Origin: Maylandia zebra
Lineage: Eukaryota; Chordata; Actinopteri; Cichliformes; Cichlidae
Assembly: GCF_041146795.1 (NCBI RefSeq)
Contig: NC_135183.1
Coordinates: forward strand, 15,581,840 to 15,645,839
DNA length: 64,000 bases
Reading direction: 5' to 3'
Part shown: positions 29,501 through 41,300 of the stretch, piece by piece
How the letters are laid out: every line of letters begins with the position of its first letter
Position numbering within the stretch: position 1 is the stretch's first letter
Made by a program: the position numbers and the translations under genes
The notes under the pieces: generated by a model
Told to the model about the DNA's origin: nothing
Database searches by the model: none
The model's input: only the letters and a program-made list of their open reading frames with translations

Positions 29501-30210
29501 TATTGCATGACTGCAATTCACATAGACTGTCGTCCTTTTCACATTAACTCTATAGTTGGAATTGAGTTAGCCACGTGATAACAACAACAAAATCTTTTTA
29601 TCACTTAAAATGGGCATGCATGATGCACACTGAGGTACGCTGGTACCTAAAAATAACAACGCTGCAGTGAAGCAGAGAGCGGTCCCCTGTTACAGCGATA
29701 TGGGAACGCCTCTGTGTTCATTATTGTGTACTTTGGTCACAGTTTTAACATCTGGATAGAGCTGAGTCCATTCCATTCCATATTGGAAAGCTGAAGTTCT
29801 GACATTAATCCTGACCTCGAGATTTACTGTGGAAAGGGCTGCTGCTTCAAGCAGAAAGTAGTTTCTTGGCAGCTTTACCGAGCCTTTTAAGTACTTTTTA
29901 CTATGTGGATTTTTTGTTTTTTTGTTTGTTTTTCAGCTGAAATTATTGTCAGTCATATATTTTTGCATGGCATAAACTAAAGTCTCGCACTTACCGGTCT
30001 GATCCCCTTTGAATGTATAATGTTTGCGTGAAAGCCGTCTGAACCAGTGTTTATGACCTTATGTTATTCATCTGTTGTGGGGGATATTCAACCTTTAGAA
30101 CCACATTTAGACATTGCTATTGACAGATTCTAATGAAGTCATTTCTGGAAATGAGTATGTTTCCCTATGCAAAAATATACCATTAATAAACATGCTATTC
30201 TAAAACTCAG
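20543..30210 (+). other. nfic: Probable long NFIC 3' UTR (repeat-poor)
   Basis: After the NFIC stop codon there are about 9.6 kb with no convincing exon and almost no recognisable transposon, in sharp contrast to the flanking DNA. NFI genes in vertebrates typically have 3' UTRs of many kilobases. An AATAAA at 30185-30190 with TG-rich sequence at about 30220-30232 is a plausible end, and LINE sequence resumes near 30475. Earlier cleavage sites are possible. The assignment is inferred from repeat depletion and family knowledge. Confidence 0.55.
30185..30190 (+). terminator. nfic: Candidate distal polyadenylation signal of NFIC
   Basis: AATAAA followed about 30 bases later by CTGTGTTTGTTC, a GT-rich downstream element, at the right edge of the repeat-poor block. 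Confidence 0.4.
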
Positions 30211-30474
30211 CCAGCAGGCTCTGTGTTTGTTCATTCATTCATATCTGCTGTTATTATAATGAGAATGATTTATTAGTGGACCTCCAACAGACCTCCAAAT
30301 GTGAAGATCTCTTTTGAAGAGAAATTTGAAATGATCATCCCATTTCCAAAAAAGTGGTGACACTGTGTAAAGTGTAAATAAAACCATGCTATAAATTGCA
30401 GTTCTCGTAAACACACTCTGCATTTACAATAGACTCTCAGATTTAGCCATTCTTATATTTTGCTTGTTCTTATG

Positions 30475-30600
30475 TTATTGTATTTTTGCACACCTCTGTT
30501 GCTTGTGAAGCTTGCACACAAGAATTTCACTCACATGTACTGTACCAGGGTACCTCCACATGTGATGTGACAATAAAAGTGATTTGAGTTGATTTAGAGC
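30475..30600 (+). repeat. Non-LTR retrotransposon 3' tail
   Basis: CACACAAGAATTTCACTCAC, then TGATGTGACAATAAAAGTGA and (TTGAG)-like ends. This is a typical fish LINE 3' end with an AATAAA-type box and a short tandem tail. Confidence 0.6.
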
Positions 30601-30697
30601 ATAAAACACACATCAAAGGAAGTAAAAAGGTTATTTTGGATGTCTGAGAACTGAGGAGAACCATTGGTGGTAAATGGACTGGTTCTTTTCTACTCTA

Positions 30698-32255
30698 CAG
30701 GGAGTGCAGAATTATTAGGCAAATGAGTATTTTGTCCACATCATCCTCTTCATGCATGTTGTCTTACTCCAAGCTGTATAGGCTCGAAAGCCTACTACCA
30801 ATTAAGCATATTAGGTGATGTGCATCTCTGTAATGAGAAGGGGTGTGGTCTAATGATATCAACACCCTATATCAGGTGTGCATAATTATTAGGCAACGTC
30901 CTTTCCTTTGGCAAAATGGGTCAAAAGAAGGACTTGACAGACTCAGAAAAGTCAAAAATAGTGAGATATCTTGCAGAGGGATGCAGCAGTCTCAAAATTG
31001 CAAAGCTTCTGAAGCGTGATCATCGAACAATCAAGCGTTTCATTCAAAATAGTCAACAGGGTCGCAAGAAGCGTGTGGAAAAACCAAGGCGCAAAATAAC
31101 TGCCCATGAACTGAGAAAAGTCAAGCGTGCAGCTGCCAAGATGCCACTTGCCACCAGTTTGGCCATATTTCAGAGCTGCAACATCACTGGAGTGCCCAAA
31201 AGCACAAGGTGTGCAATACTCAGAGACATGGCCAAGGTAAGAAAGGCTGAAAGACGACCACCACTGAACAAGACACACAAGCTGAAACGTCAAGACTGGG
31301 CCAAGAAATATCTCAAGACTGATTTTTCTAAGGTTTTATGGACTGATGAAATGAGAGTGAGTCTTGATGGGCCAGATGGATGGGCCCGTGGCTGGATTGG
31401 TAAAGGGCAGAGAGCTCCAGTCCGACTCAGACGCCAGCAAGGTGGCGGTGGAGTACTGGTTTGGGCTGGTATCATCAAAGATGAGCTTGTGGGGCCTTTT
31501 CGGGTTGAGGATGGAGTCAAGCTCAACTCCCAGTCCTAATGCCAGTTTCTGGAAGACACCTTCTTCAAGCAGTGGTACAGGAAGAAGTCTGCATCCTTCA
31601 AGAAAAACATGATTTTCATGCAGGACAATGCTCCATCACACGCGTCCAAGTACTCCACAGCGTGGCTGGCAAAAAAGGGTATAAAAGAAGAAAAACTAAT
31701 GACATGGCCACCTTGTTCACCTGATCTGAACCCCATTGAGAACCTGTGGTCCATCATCAAATGTGAGATTTACAAGGAGGGAAAACAGTACACCTCTCTG
31801 AACAGTGTCTGGGAGGCTGTGGTTGCTGCTGCACGCAGTGTTGATGGTGAACAGATCAAAACACTGACAGAATCCATGGATGGCAGGCTTTTGAGTGTCC
31901 TTTCAAAGAAAGGTGGCTATATTGGTCGCTGATTTGTTTTTGTTTTGTTTTTGAATGTCAGAAATGTATATTTGTGAATGTGGAGATGTTATATTGGTTT
32001 CACTGGTAAAATAATTGAAATGGGTATATATTTGTTTTTTGTTAAGTTGCCTAATAATTATGCACAGTAATAGTCACCTGCACACACAGATATCCCCCTA
32101 AAATAGCTAAAACTAAAAACAAACTAAAAACTACTTCCAAAAACATTCAGCTTTGATATTAATGAGTTTTTTGGGTTCATTGAGAACATGGTTGTTGTTC
32201 AATAATAAAATTATTCCTCAAAAATAAAACTTGCCTAATAATTCTGCACTCCCTG
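30698..32255 (+). mobile_element. Near-complete Tc1-like transposon, DD37E type
   Basis: 1558 bp, flanked by TA at 30696-30697 and 32256-32257. The outer TIRs begin CAGGGAGTGCAGAATTATTA and end TAATAATTCTGCACTCCCTG. Inner copies of the AATTATTAGGCAA core lie at 30877-30897 and, inverted, at 32046-32066, giving an IR/DR layout. It contains one transposase gene (30916-31932). The ends look intact, so it could be mobilised in trans. The DD37E spacing matches what I remember of the TRT group of Tc1-like elements; not checked. Confidence 0.93.
30916..31932 (+). pseudogene. Tc1-like (DD37E) transposase with one nonsense codon
   Basis: The frame is continuous over 338 codons apart from one TAA at 31537-31539 (codon 208). 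The N-terminal part has a helix-turn-helix (LTDSEKSKIVRYLAEG, IAKLLKRDHRTIKRFI). Catalytic residues: D144 in VLWTDEM, D237 in MQDNAPSHAS and E275 in PDLNPIENLW, with exactly 37 residues between the last two. The stop falls between the first and second catalytic aspartates, so the product would lack two of three catalytic residues. There is no frameshift, so the element died recently or the stop is a private allele. Confidence 0.92.
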
Positions 32256-32257
32256 TA

Positions 32258-32450
32258 TATGCACAAAAGAGCGTTTTAAGCCTAATCTTAAAAGCAGATC
32301 GTGTCTGTCTCCTGAACGCAAACTGGGAGATGGTTCCATAGAAGAGGGCACTGAAAACTGAAGGCTCTCCCTCCCATTCTGCTTTTAAACACTCTTGGAA
32401 TGACAAGTAAGTCTGAGAGCTGTATTGGAGTCCTTACCATACAATCCGGT
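32258..32450 (-). mobile_element. CR1/L2-like LINE fragment
   Basis: The minus strand encodes SDLLVIPRVFKSRMGGRAFS and PLLWNHLPVCVQ, related to the polymerase C-terminus at 3430-3560 and 56480-56590. The Tc1-like element ends directly at its border (TA at 32256-32257), so it may have inserted into or beside this LINE. Confidence 0.65.
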
Positions 32451-33734
32451 TGTTCAGTGATGACGCGACGAATCCTACTTCCGGGTCTAAAGTAGTCTGC
32501 GTTTAATATGGCTTTTGTGTTGTTAACATGTTTAATGTTATGTATTTTTCTTCTATTTGATCTCAAAAAGCTCCTAAAACAGTCAGTGATCACTGTTGAC
32601 CTCCCTCGGCTTTTATTACCGCTAATCATTTATTGAAGCTCAGTTTTTAAAACCTTAGGATGTAACTACAGCCCAGCCCATGCAGCAGTATATGAATGAC
32701 TAACCTCGTATTGTGGATGGATTATCTCAGTTGTTCTCCTGGCTGAAGTTTGGTCCTTTTACAGCATCCTGCCATGCGATTACATTTGTTCCTGACCACC
32801 GAGAACACTCACGGTAACTTTTATCGAGTGGAAAAAAGGTTAGCTTGTTTATATTAAGCTAACATAGCTGTGTCGCTAGCGGTCACGTAGCACATCATTA
32901 TATACCAGCTAGCCCAACTTCAGTAACCCTACAAACGTCACTGCTGTTTAGTTTTCTGTCTTCATTTATGCTGGAAGTGATAACAGAGCTGTACGTTTTA
33001 ATTTGTTTCCAAAACCCCGCAGTCAGGACATGCTATATTGTATTTAGATAGAAGCTAGCGAGCTAACTCCCTGCTAACTTCTAACTCCGTTAAATGTCAT
33101 AAATTCCGTTTTCATGGATGCCTGGATGTTAAACTCAATTGTTACACCTGGTAGAGCAGAACGCTGATCATTTTATTAAAGATGAAAGACTTTAGACAGT
33201 TTTTCAACTCTCAGTAATGCCATAGTGATCGTTTGATATATGGACCTGCAGCGGAGTTTAGACCCAGACACGGCTAGTGACGTCAGACTGAACAACCGGA
33301 TAAGGTCTTTAAGACAAAACGGGGCCTGATTATTCAAGATTCTTCAAGATTACTCAAGGTAGGACTTACCTACCTGAAAGCAATTTCTATCATTATAGCA
33401 TATGGCTTTTTAAAACTAAACTAAATTAAATGTATCACACTATCACCGTGTGGGTCGCTGTGTTCTGTTTCCACTGTGGCCAGCAGGTGGCGGTGTCGGT
33501 ACCAGGCTTCATGTCTGCCGTCCACCATTAAAGCGTAGAACAAAAAAAGGACCATATGTTCCGTTTGTACGGTTGGCGCCTGAAAAGCGCCAAATTGAAA
33601 GATACCAAACACTACTGATCCAGCTGACTGATGAAAACCAGCATCACTCAGAAATACTCTGATATACGAACCTTTAACGTTGATCGATGTTCTGACTCGT
33701 CACAGCGGCACCGCAGGGAAAGACGGGTTTTGTC
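32451..33734. other. Intergenic region and SASS6 5' flank
   Basis: No coding exon recognised. Several GCTAGC-containing tracts occur at 32850-33070. No TATA box was identified near the SASS6 start, as expected for a housekeeping-type promoter, and no transcription start can be fixed. A CTCF-core match lies at 33480-33493. Confidence 0.4.
33480..33493 (+). promoter_or_regulatory. CTCF core-like motif upstream of SASS6
   Basis: CCAGCAGGTGGCGG matches all positions of the CTCF core CCASYAGRKGGCRS. It lies about 240 bp before the SASS6 start codon, between the NFIC and SASS6 transcription units. Binding cannot be shown from sequence, and the motif could come from an old repeat. Confidence 0.5.
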
Positions 33735-35281
33735 ATGGAGGAGCTCTTCAACAAAGTGTTGCAGGTTAATGTCAGATGCAGGGACTGCGAGGAAAGGTAA
33801 GCCTGTGCACACGGACACGGACGCACTATTTAAACAGCTTGGTTTGAAGTTACACCTGACGAGAAGAATAATTACGGTTATTCTGTCGGCACACACGAAA
33901 CCTCCCCATCCTGACTGCGGCAAACAGCTGTCGGTCCAATCCAACCGGGGAAAACAAACAAACGTGTTGCACAGACTAATGCAAAGCACGTTAATATTAA
34001 TATTTTGGCATACTGAAAGGTAAAGGCAGGTGACATGCTAATGTTGTTAGCAGCCTTCATAAGTTACTTCACATAAGGGTAAGTGAGCCTTTGTGAATGC
34101 TGCATGGAAAGCATTGCAGAATCAGAAGCAAGTGTTAGTGTATTTTGCAAACATTTATGGGAAAATGAAACATTTTCATATTCCTGTCTTTATTCTGTTC
34201 GTGGATTTTTGAAATGAGGTGAACACTGAAATACAAGTTCACATAGGACTTATTGAGTCACCAAACATCATGTTTAATTGCTTCATTTTACAGAAAAGCA
34301 AATATTCGTGTCACAATTGAACTTCAGCTGACAACAAGTCCAGTGCACAAAAGAGTGAGTGGGACGTTTTATCGTTTTAAAATAAAGAGAGAACTATACT
34401 ATATACTACACTACACTTACATTATATCATTTAACATTTCCTGTTCTTTACATATTACATTAGGATCTTCTAGTACGGATAACAGATGATATAGATCCAT
34501 ATTTTCTCTTCAACCTTGCAATATCAGAAGAGGATTTCCAAAGGTAAGTGTAAAAAGATTTGTATGAAGTAGTGTGTTGTGTTAGAGTTAAGGGACAAAG
34601 CATCTTCAATATTAACTAATGTCATTTGTGTTTGAATTGTTGTGTAGCTTGAAAGTCCAACAGGGTCTACTGATCGATTTTGCATCATTTCCTCAGAAGT
34701 TTATTGACCTGCTTAACCTGTGCATTTCCGAACAAACGTCAGACAGTCCAAGGTATGAAGAAAACCAACACATGACATCACACTGTTTGAATAAGCTAAG
34801 CAAATATATGCCATAAATATATTTTTGTTGTTGTTGTTGTTTTTTGGGGGGGGGGGGTTGTTTTGTTTTATTTTACTTATCTATATATATTTTTTTTTCT
34901 GTAATAATATCTGAATGATCTACATGGGAGAGTATGTATAACTATATCTATGTGTTTCCCCAACACTGTTCATACACGATGTACATACACTACTATTATA
35001 CACTCAATTTAAAAAAAAATTAATTTCCTCCTCTGTTTTATTTGAACTATCTCTTCCTATTGGTTAAAATGTTGTTGGAAAAGCAATAAATAAATATTTG
35101 AGAAAAAAATTAATGTATTTTATCAGCCAGTGTCATCCCTTCTCAAGTGACGCTGTGATAAAAGTAGACACGATTCTAAGATAAGATAAGATAGAACTTT
35201 ATTAATCCCTCGGGTGGGTTCCTCTGGGAAATTCGGTTTCCAAAAAGCACAGCACCGACAGAAGTTACAGTTACAGAATGT

Positions 35282-35313
<32 letters not shown>

Positions 35314-38300
35314 TACACACACACACTTATATAAATACAGAGACAGATATAAATAAAATATATGAAGGGGATAAATAGGAATAAAAATACAAGTGAATTG
35401 CACATTTCAAGTATTGAGTCTATTGCACTGTTGACTATTTACAAAAGTATTGCACAAGGTATTGTACAGTGAGGTGAAGAGGCACTACAGCTTAGTTGTT
35501 CCCCCCTCCTTTGTCCTCCTGTTTCCTGTTTCCCCTCCCTCTCCCCTCCAGAGAGGAGTTAAACAGTTTGATGGCGTGTGGGACAAAGGAGTTTTTAAGT
35601 CTGTTAGTTCTTGTCTTGGGGAGAAGCAACCTGTCACTGAACAGACTCTTCTGGTTGTTTATGGCCGTGTGCAGAGGATGCCCAGCATTGTTCATAATGT
35701 CCATCAGTTTCTTTAATGTCCTTTTCTCTGCCACTGTCACCAGAGTGTCCAGCTTCATGCCGACCACAGAGCTAGCCCTCCTGATCAGTTTCTCCAGCCT
35801 GGATGAGTCCTTCTTTGCTGTGCTGCTCCCCCAGCACACCACAGCATAGAAAAGTACTCCAGCAACCACCGACTGGTAAAACATCCTCAGGAGCTTCCTG
35901 CAGATGTTAAAAGATCTCAGCCTCCTGAGGAAGTACAGTCGGCTTTGGGCTTTTTTATACAGGTGCTCTGTGTTGCATGACCAGTCCAGTTTATTGTCCA
36001 CCCACAGCCCGAGGTACTTGTACTTGTTGACCACCTCCACCTCCTCCCCCTCTATCTGAACCGGCAGTGGACCTGCTCTAGACCTCCCGAAGTCCACAAC
36101 CAGTTCCTTAGTCTTTGAGGTGTTGAGTTGCAGGTGGTTTGTGTGACTCCATGCGACAAAGTTCCTCACCAGACTTCTGTACTCCTCTTCCTGATCATCC
36201 CAGATACACCCCATGATGGCTGTGTCATCTGCAAACTTCTGAATGTGGCATAATTCAGAGTTGTAGCAGAAGTCAGAGGTGTACAGGGTGAAGAGAAGAG
36301 GGGACAGCACAGTTCCCTGTGGTGCTCCTGTGCTGCTGACCACTGTGTCAGACGTGATGTCCTTCAGCCTGACGTACTGTGGTCTGTCGGTGAGGTAGTC
36401 GGAGATCCAAGCCACCAGGCAGGGGTCCACCTCCATCCTGTTCAGTTTTTCCTGAAGCATGCAGGGCTGGATGGTATTAAAGGCACTGGAAAAGTCAAGA
36501 AACAGGATCCTGACCGTGCCTTTTCCCCCATCCAGGTGTGAGTGGGCTCTGTGTAGGAGGTACAGGATGGCATCCTCCACTCCGACACCCGCCTTGTATG
36601 CAAACTGTAGTGGGTCCTGGGGCATGTTGTACCTGTGGTCGGAGGAGGTTGAGGAAGAGCCGCTCTAGAGTCTTCATAAGATGTGACGTCAGTGCCACCG
36701 GTCGGAAGTCATTCAGCTCATTGGGCCGGTTCTTTTTGGGGACCGGGACGATGCAGGATGTCTTCCATAGGGCGGGCACTCTCCCCAGTCGCAGACTGAG
36801 GTTGAAGACTCGTTGTAGCGGCTCCCCAAGTTCAGCAGCACACGCCTTTAGCATCCTAGGACACACCTTGTCTGGGCCTGCTGCCTTTCTGGGGCGAAGC
36901 TTCCTCAGTTGTCTCCTGACCTGATCCACTGTGACACTGGGAGATGTTTGGGAGGAGGGGAGGGGGGGAGATGTCTTGCTGCTGAGAGAGGGATTGGAGG
37001 AGGGGGGTGTCATGGTGTCAGGAAGGGGGGGAAGCGAGGGAGGTAGTAGAGTGGGGAGAGGACTCTGTAGTAAAGGTGAGGGTGAGCCTTGGAATTTGAA
37101 ATTGGTGAACGATAAAGTTGCTTGCTGCACGTCCCTATGCTCATCATTAAGTATCACTGGAATATTTAAAAACATTACAAATATGTCCTACTGACTTAGT
37201 AATTTGAAAGATATAAATTAAACCCTTTTGCACAGACTAACTGTTGTCCTTTCCACAGATTTCTTCTTCATTTGTCATGTCAGTCTCCAGTGCTAGAAGG
37301 TCCCGCCAACTTCAGTGTCATAGAGACAAACGCATTTAAGCACCTTAACCACTTGTCTTTACGACTTTCTCAAGCTTCTGACAAAGAGGTTAAAGATTAC
37401 CTGGCAGTTTGTCTCTCCTCTCTGAAGGTTGGTTCCATTTAGCTTCTTCATACTTTATGCCACTCATCAAAAAAACAACCCTTTAAATAAATACCAAATT
37501 TTAATGTTAGTTCATGTAAGTAAAACGTTGTCATGTACATGTTAAGTGTAGTTGTTAATCCCAAAGATGGGAGCTTGTATTGCTTGGGTGGGCTTCATGT
37601 TTTCAAGCTTACTTGTATTTTAGCTTTAGTTTAGTTTGATCAGCTGAAGGCAACGTATATATATTATATAAAAACATTTGTTTGAATATAATTGTCTAGT
37701 CAAATAATTATTTTGTTTTTCAGAGCAAAACTGAGTTTTAACAGGTTTTGTCATGTTTGTGTCATTTTTTGTTGTTTCAGGCAGAGAAGCATGCCCTAGA
37801 AATGAAGCTTAAGACGACTGAAGATGATCTGACCAGGCAGCTGAATTATGCTCAACAGGTGTGCATTATTTTTATTTTTTAAGATATGATACAGCTTACT
37901 TACGTACTCAGTTTAGTAGTTCTTGCGTTACAGCAATTAATGTTAAGCGAAACTTTTGTGATTTTTCTTTAATAGAAATTTCAGTTTATTTATTAATAAA
38001 CTGCCCATTTATTGATTTTTTTCATGTAATTTCTTTTTATTAAACAAAAGTTGAACAATTATTTTGTATGCGGTCAAATATAGCAAGGAAAACTGGAATC
38101 TGCAAAGTTGTAATTATCAGATCAACATTTAAAAAGAGTTCCACAAAGCGTTGTCCACGGTGTGTTCTATGTAACTATAACATGCAGCTGAACAAGTGAT
38201 CATATGTGGATCATAGACGCTGTCTGAGAAGACCAAAGAGTTGGACAAACTACGCTCAGAGTGGACGACTCAGACCAGCTCGCTGTCCAGCCTTCATTCT

Positions 38301-41300
38301 CAGGAGCTGCAGCTGGAGAGAGACAAGGCTCTGGAGGCAAGACTTCTCTTTTAATCAGCACAAATTCATCAGCTATGTTTTTAATATGGGTATTAATGTC
38401 AAAACAAGCTGTGCACAGCGCCGTGTCTAAGGAAGCTCGGCAGGATAGAAGTTATTTTACCTGACTTGGAGCAAAGAGCAGCTAAAAAAACATATTTGGA
38501 GAAAGAGCATCTCTCCACAGATTTGTGATCTGTTTAAAAAAAACATAGTCACACAAGTAAAATGTTATTTCCTAAAAAGTTACAAGGTTTTGTTTAGATT
38601 CCAGGTTTTCAATTTTGAGTTGTAGAGTACTATGGTGTGTACATTACTCAGTACTTTGTTGTACTTCTTTATGCCAACGTATCAAACGTAGAAAATGGAA
38701 AACAAATCTATTAAACTTTATTAGTTTAAATCATTATAATTCATGAAATTACTTAAAAATAATTGTTCAAAGCAAGTCTACGGAAGAGGATTAGGGCCAC
38801 TGGAAAAAAAATCTGGGAAAAAAGTCAGAATTCTGACTTTAATCTCAGAATTCTGAGAAAAAAAAGTCAGAATTCTGACTTTTTCATCAATTTTTTTTTC
38901 AGAATTCTGACTTTAATCTCAGAATTCTGACTTTAATCTCAGAATTCTGACTTTAATCTCAGAATTCAGGAAAAGAAAAAAAAAAAAAAAGAGAGACGTG
39001 CCCACTTTTTTTCCCCCAGTGGCCCTATTCCTCTTCCGTACAAGTCAGCTCATATTTTAGATGGCAAGTGCTTAAAAAGCATGCGATGTAAATATTTGTG
39101 TGGTTATTGTAGGGCTCGAGGTTGACCTAGTCAGGGTCAAATTACTGTGACATTAACATGGAACTTCAGATTAGCTCCCTTAGCTTATGCTACATTTTTG
39201 TTAGTTGTGTTTTGCATTTACTACCTTCTTGTATGTAAAGTGGGAGAAATGAACCTTTAAAAGTGATACAAACACGTACTATGTGATCCACGAGTTTAAA
39301 CTAAGATTTACAAGTGTGTGCAGTGATATGTTTGCATTGTTAATTTTGACAGCAAATTTTAAACTAGTTTTAATCGGTCTTTTGAATAAAGTGTCAATTA
39401 GTAGTAGTAGATTTAATCTGATGTTGATTCAGCGACTAAAATATAAAGTGTAGAAGTCGCTTTTTCATCGCTCTACACAGTTTTTTAAAAGCATCTTATA
39501 TTCATTGACATCTTATGTTGTAAATTTGCCCTCTACAGTCTCTTATTCTTGTTCTTTATTTTATATACTTAGCTTTTTGTCTCAAGCTCTTTCTGCCTGC
39601 CACTTCCACGCTGCTGGAACACATGAATTTCCCCAATGAGGGACAATAAAGGATATTTCTGTTCTATTCTGCATGACAGTGTGAAATTTGTCTCAAAACC
39701 TCATGTGGGCATGCAGTGTGGTATCGGTGCGTTTCAGGCAATTCGTTCACATGCATTAAATTTTTTAATAGTGAGCGAGAGGGCTGTTACATGTATTTTC
39801 AGATTCGTAAGCACTGAAGGATTTATTCAGGTTTATGTGTGCACATTTATGTCGTTTTCCGTGTGATCAGATTTCTTTGTATCTGTTTGTGGATCGGAGC
39901 ACACATTTGTGAGCCCTCAAAAGTAGAACACAAATCACTGCACACAGTTGTAAATCTTAGTCTATGCTTGTGGGTCGTACCATACAAATTACTAACACTA
40001 TCCTCTGCATAGTTAACAACCCTGTCACACAATATTAACCACGTGTGGCTTTGTTCTTAGCTCAGTCTCGTGGAAGCAGTCATTTATTTGGAACCTTTGA
40101 AACTATAGGGATCAAAAGCAAAGCTAAAGATTGCCCTGCAGAAATGGTTGGAGATTGTTTGTCTGTCTTCCAGTTACAGAGCAGGTTTCAGCAGCAGACA
40201 GAGCAGCTTCGTCAGGAGCTGGAGACTGCTCATAAAAAGAGCAGCCATCAGCTTAATAGTCGACTGACAGAGTTGGAGGCCTCGTGCAGAGAACTGACTG
40301 AGAAGAAATACAAGAACGAGTCTGCCATCCGAGACCTGAAGATTAAACTAGTTGGTGCAGACGAGGTAAGTGAATGTTTAGGATGAGGAATTATTGCGTC
40401 CAGGTGACTTGCTCTTAATGTTTGAAACTTTATTATAATTTGTGTATTGGCAGCAGATATAAATTTCATCCGTCCATCTTCTGTAGATCATCCTATCATG
40501 GGGGCAGCGGAAGCCGTGCTGAAAGCTCCCCACAGCAAGAGAATGCTGTTGATTATTTTCTTTCTCTTTCATATAGGAATGCCAGCATTTAAAGCAGCAG
40601 GTCCTGTCTCTCAGGAGGGAAAACAGCACCCTGGACGCAGAGGTCCATGAAAAGGACCGTTTGGTGAGCCAGATGCAGATGAGAGTGGCTGTTCTGGAAC
40701 AGGAGGTCAAAGATAAGGATCAGCTGATGAACCGCACCAAAGAAGTATTGGAAGCCACTCAGCAGCAGAAGGTAAGGAAGCCCTCGGGGACAGGGGGGCA
40801 TTAAGGATTCAGAATGAGAGAAATGATATGACGTTATGAATAGGAAGTCACCAGGAGTCACCGTGTACAGACGAATGGTTAGACTCAGGATGTCAGTGTT
40901 GTGCAATTCAATTTCAATTCAGTTTAATTCATGAATCCTTCTGTCTTGATGCGCGCTCAACCATCCAGGTGTGTAAATCCCAAAAGGTTGATTCTGTTCG
41001 TCTGGACGTTGTGTTTTCAGTGGGAGAAATGTTTCATCGCTCATCCACTACCAACTCTGCTGCTAACTAACTGTTATGCAGAAAATAAACATCTGTGTCA
41101 GACTGGTCCAACTTTTATGTTGGAAGTCATAACTGGTGACAAGACTTGGTATACGGTCTCAAAGCCCCGAGAATGCCTCGGGGTTGTTTTGTTTTTTTAC
41201 TATGAGAGTATAAGTGAGGTATTTGGTTGTGATGTCCGGAGGCATCTGAGGAAGAACATGTGACGCAGAGAACCTGAAATGAAGTGAACATGCAACAACT

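Noticed and set aside
36538-36924. Plus-strand open frame of 128 codons in SASS6 intron 4
   Set aside because: It is antisense to the LINE reverse transcriptase, which explains the sequence fully.
38820-38965. Regular repeats of about 20 bases, CRISPR-like at first sight
   Set aside because: There are no unique spacers, the units are contiguous or inverted, and the host is a vertebrate; they are the core of a foldback MITE.
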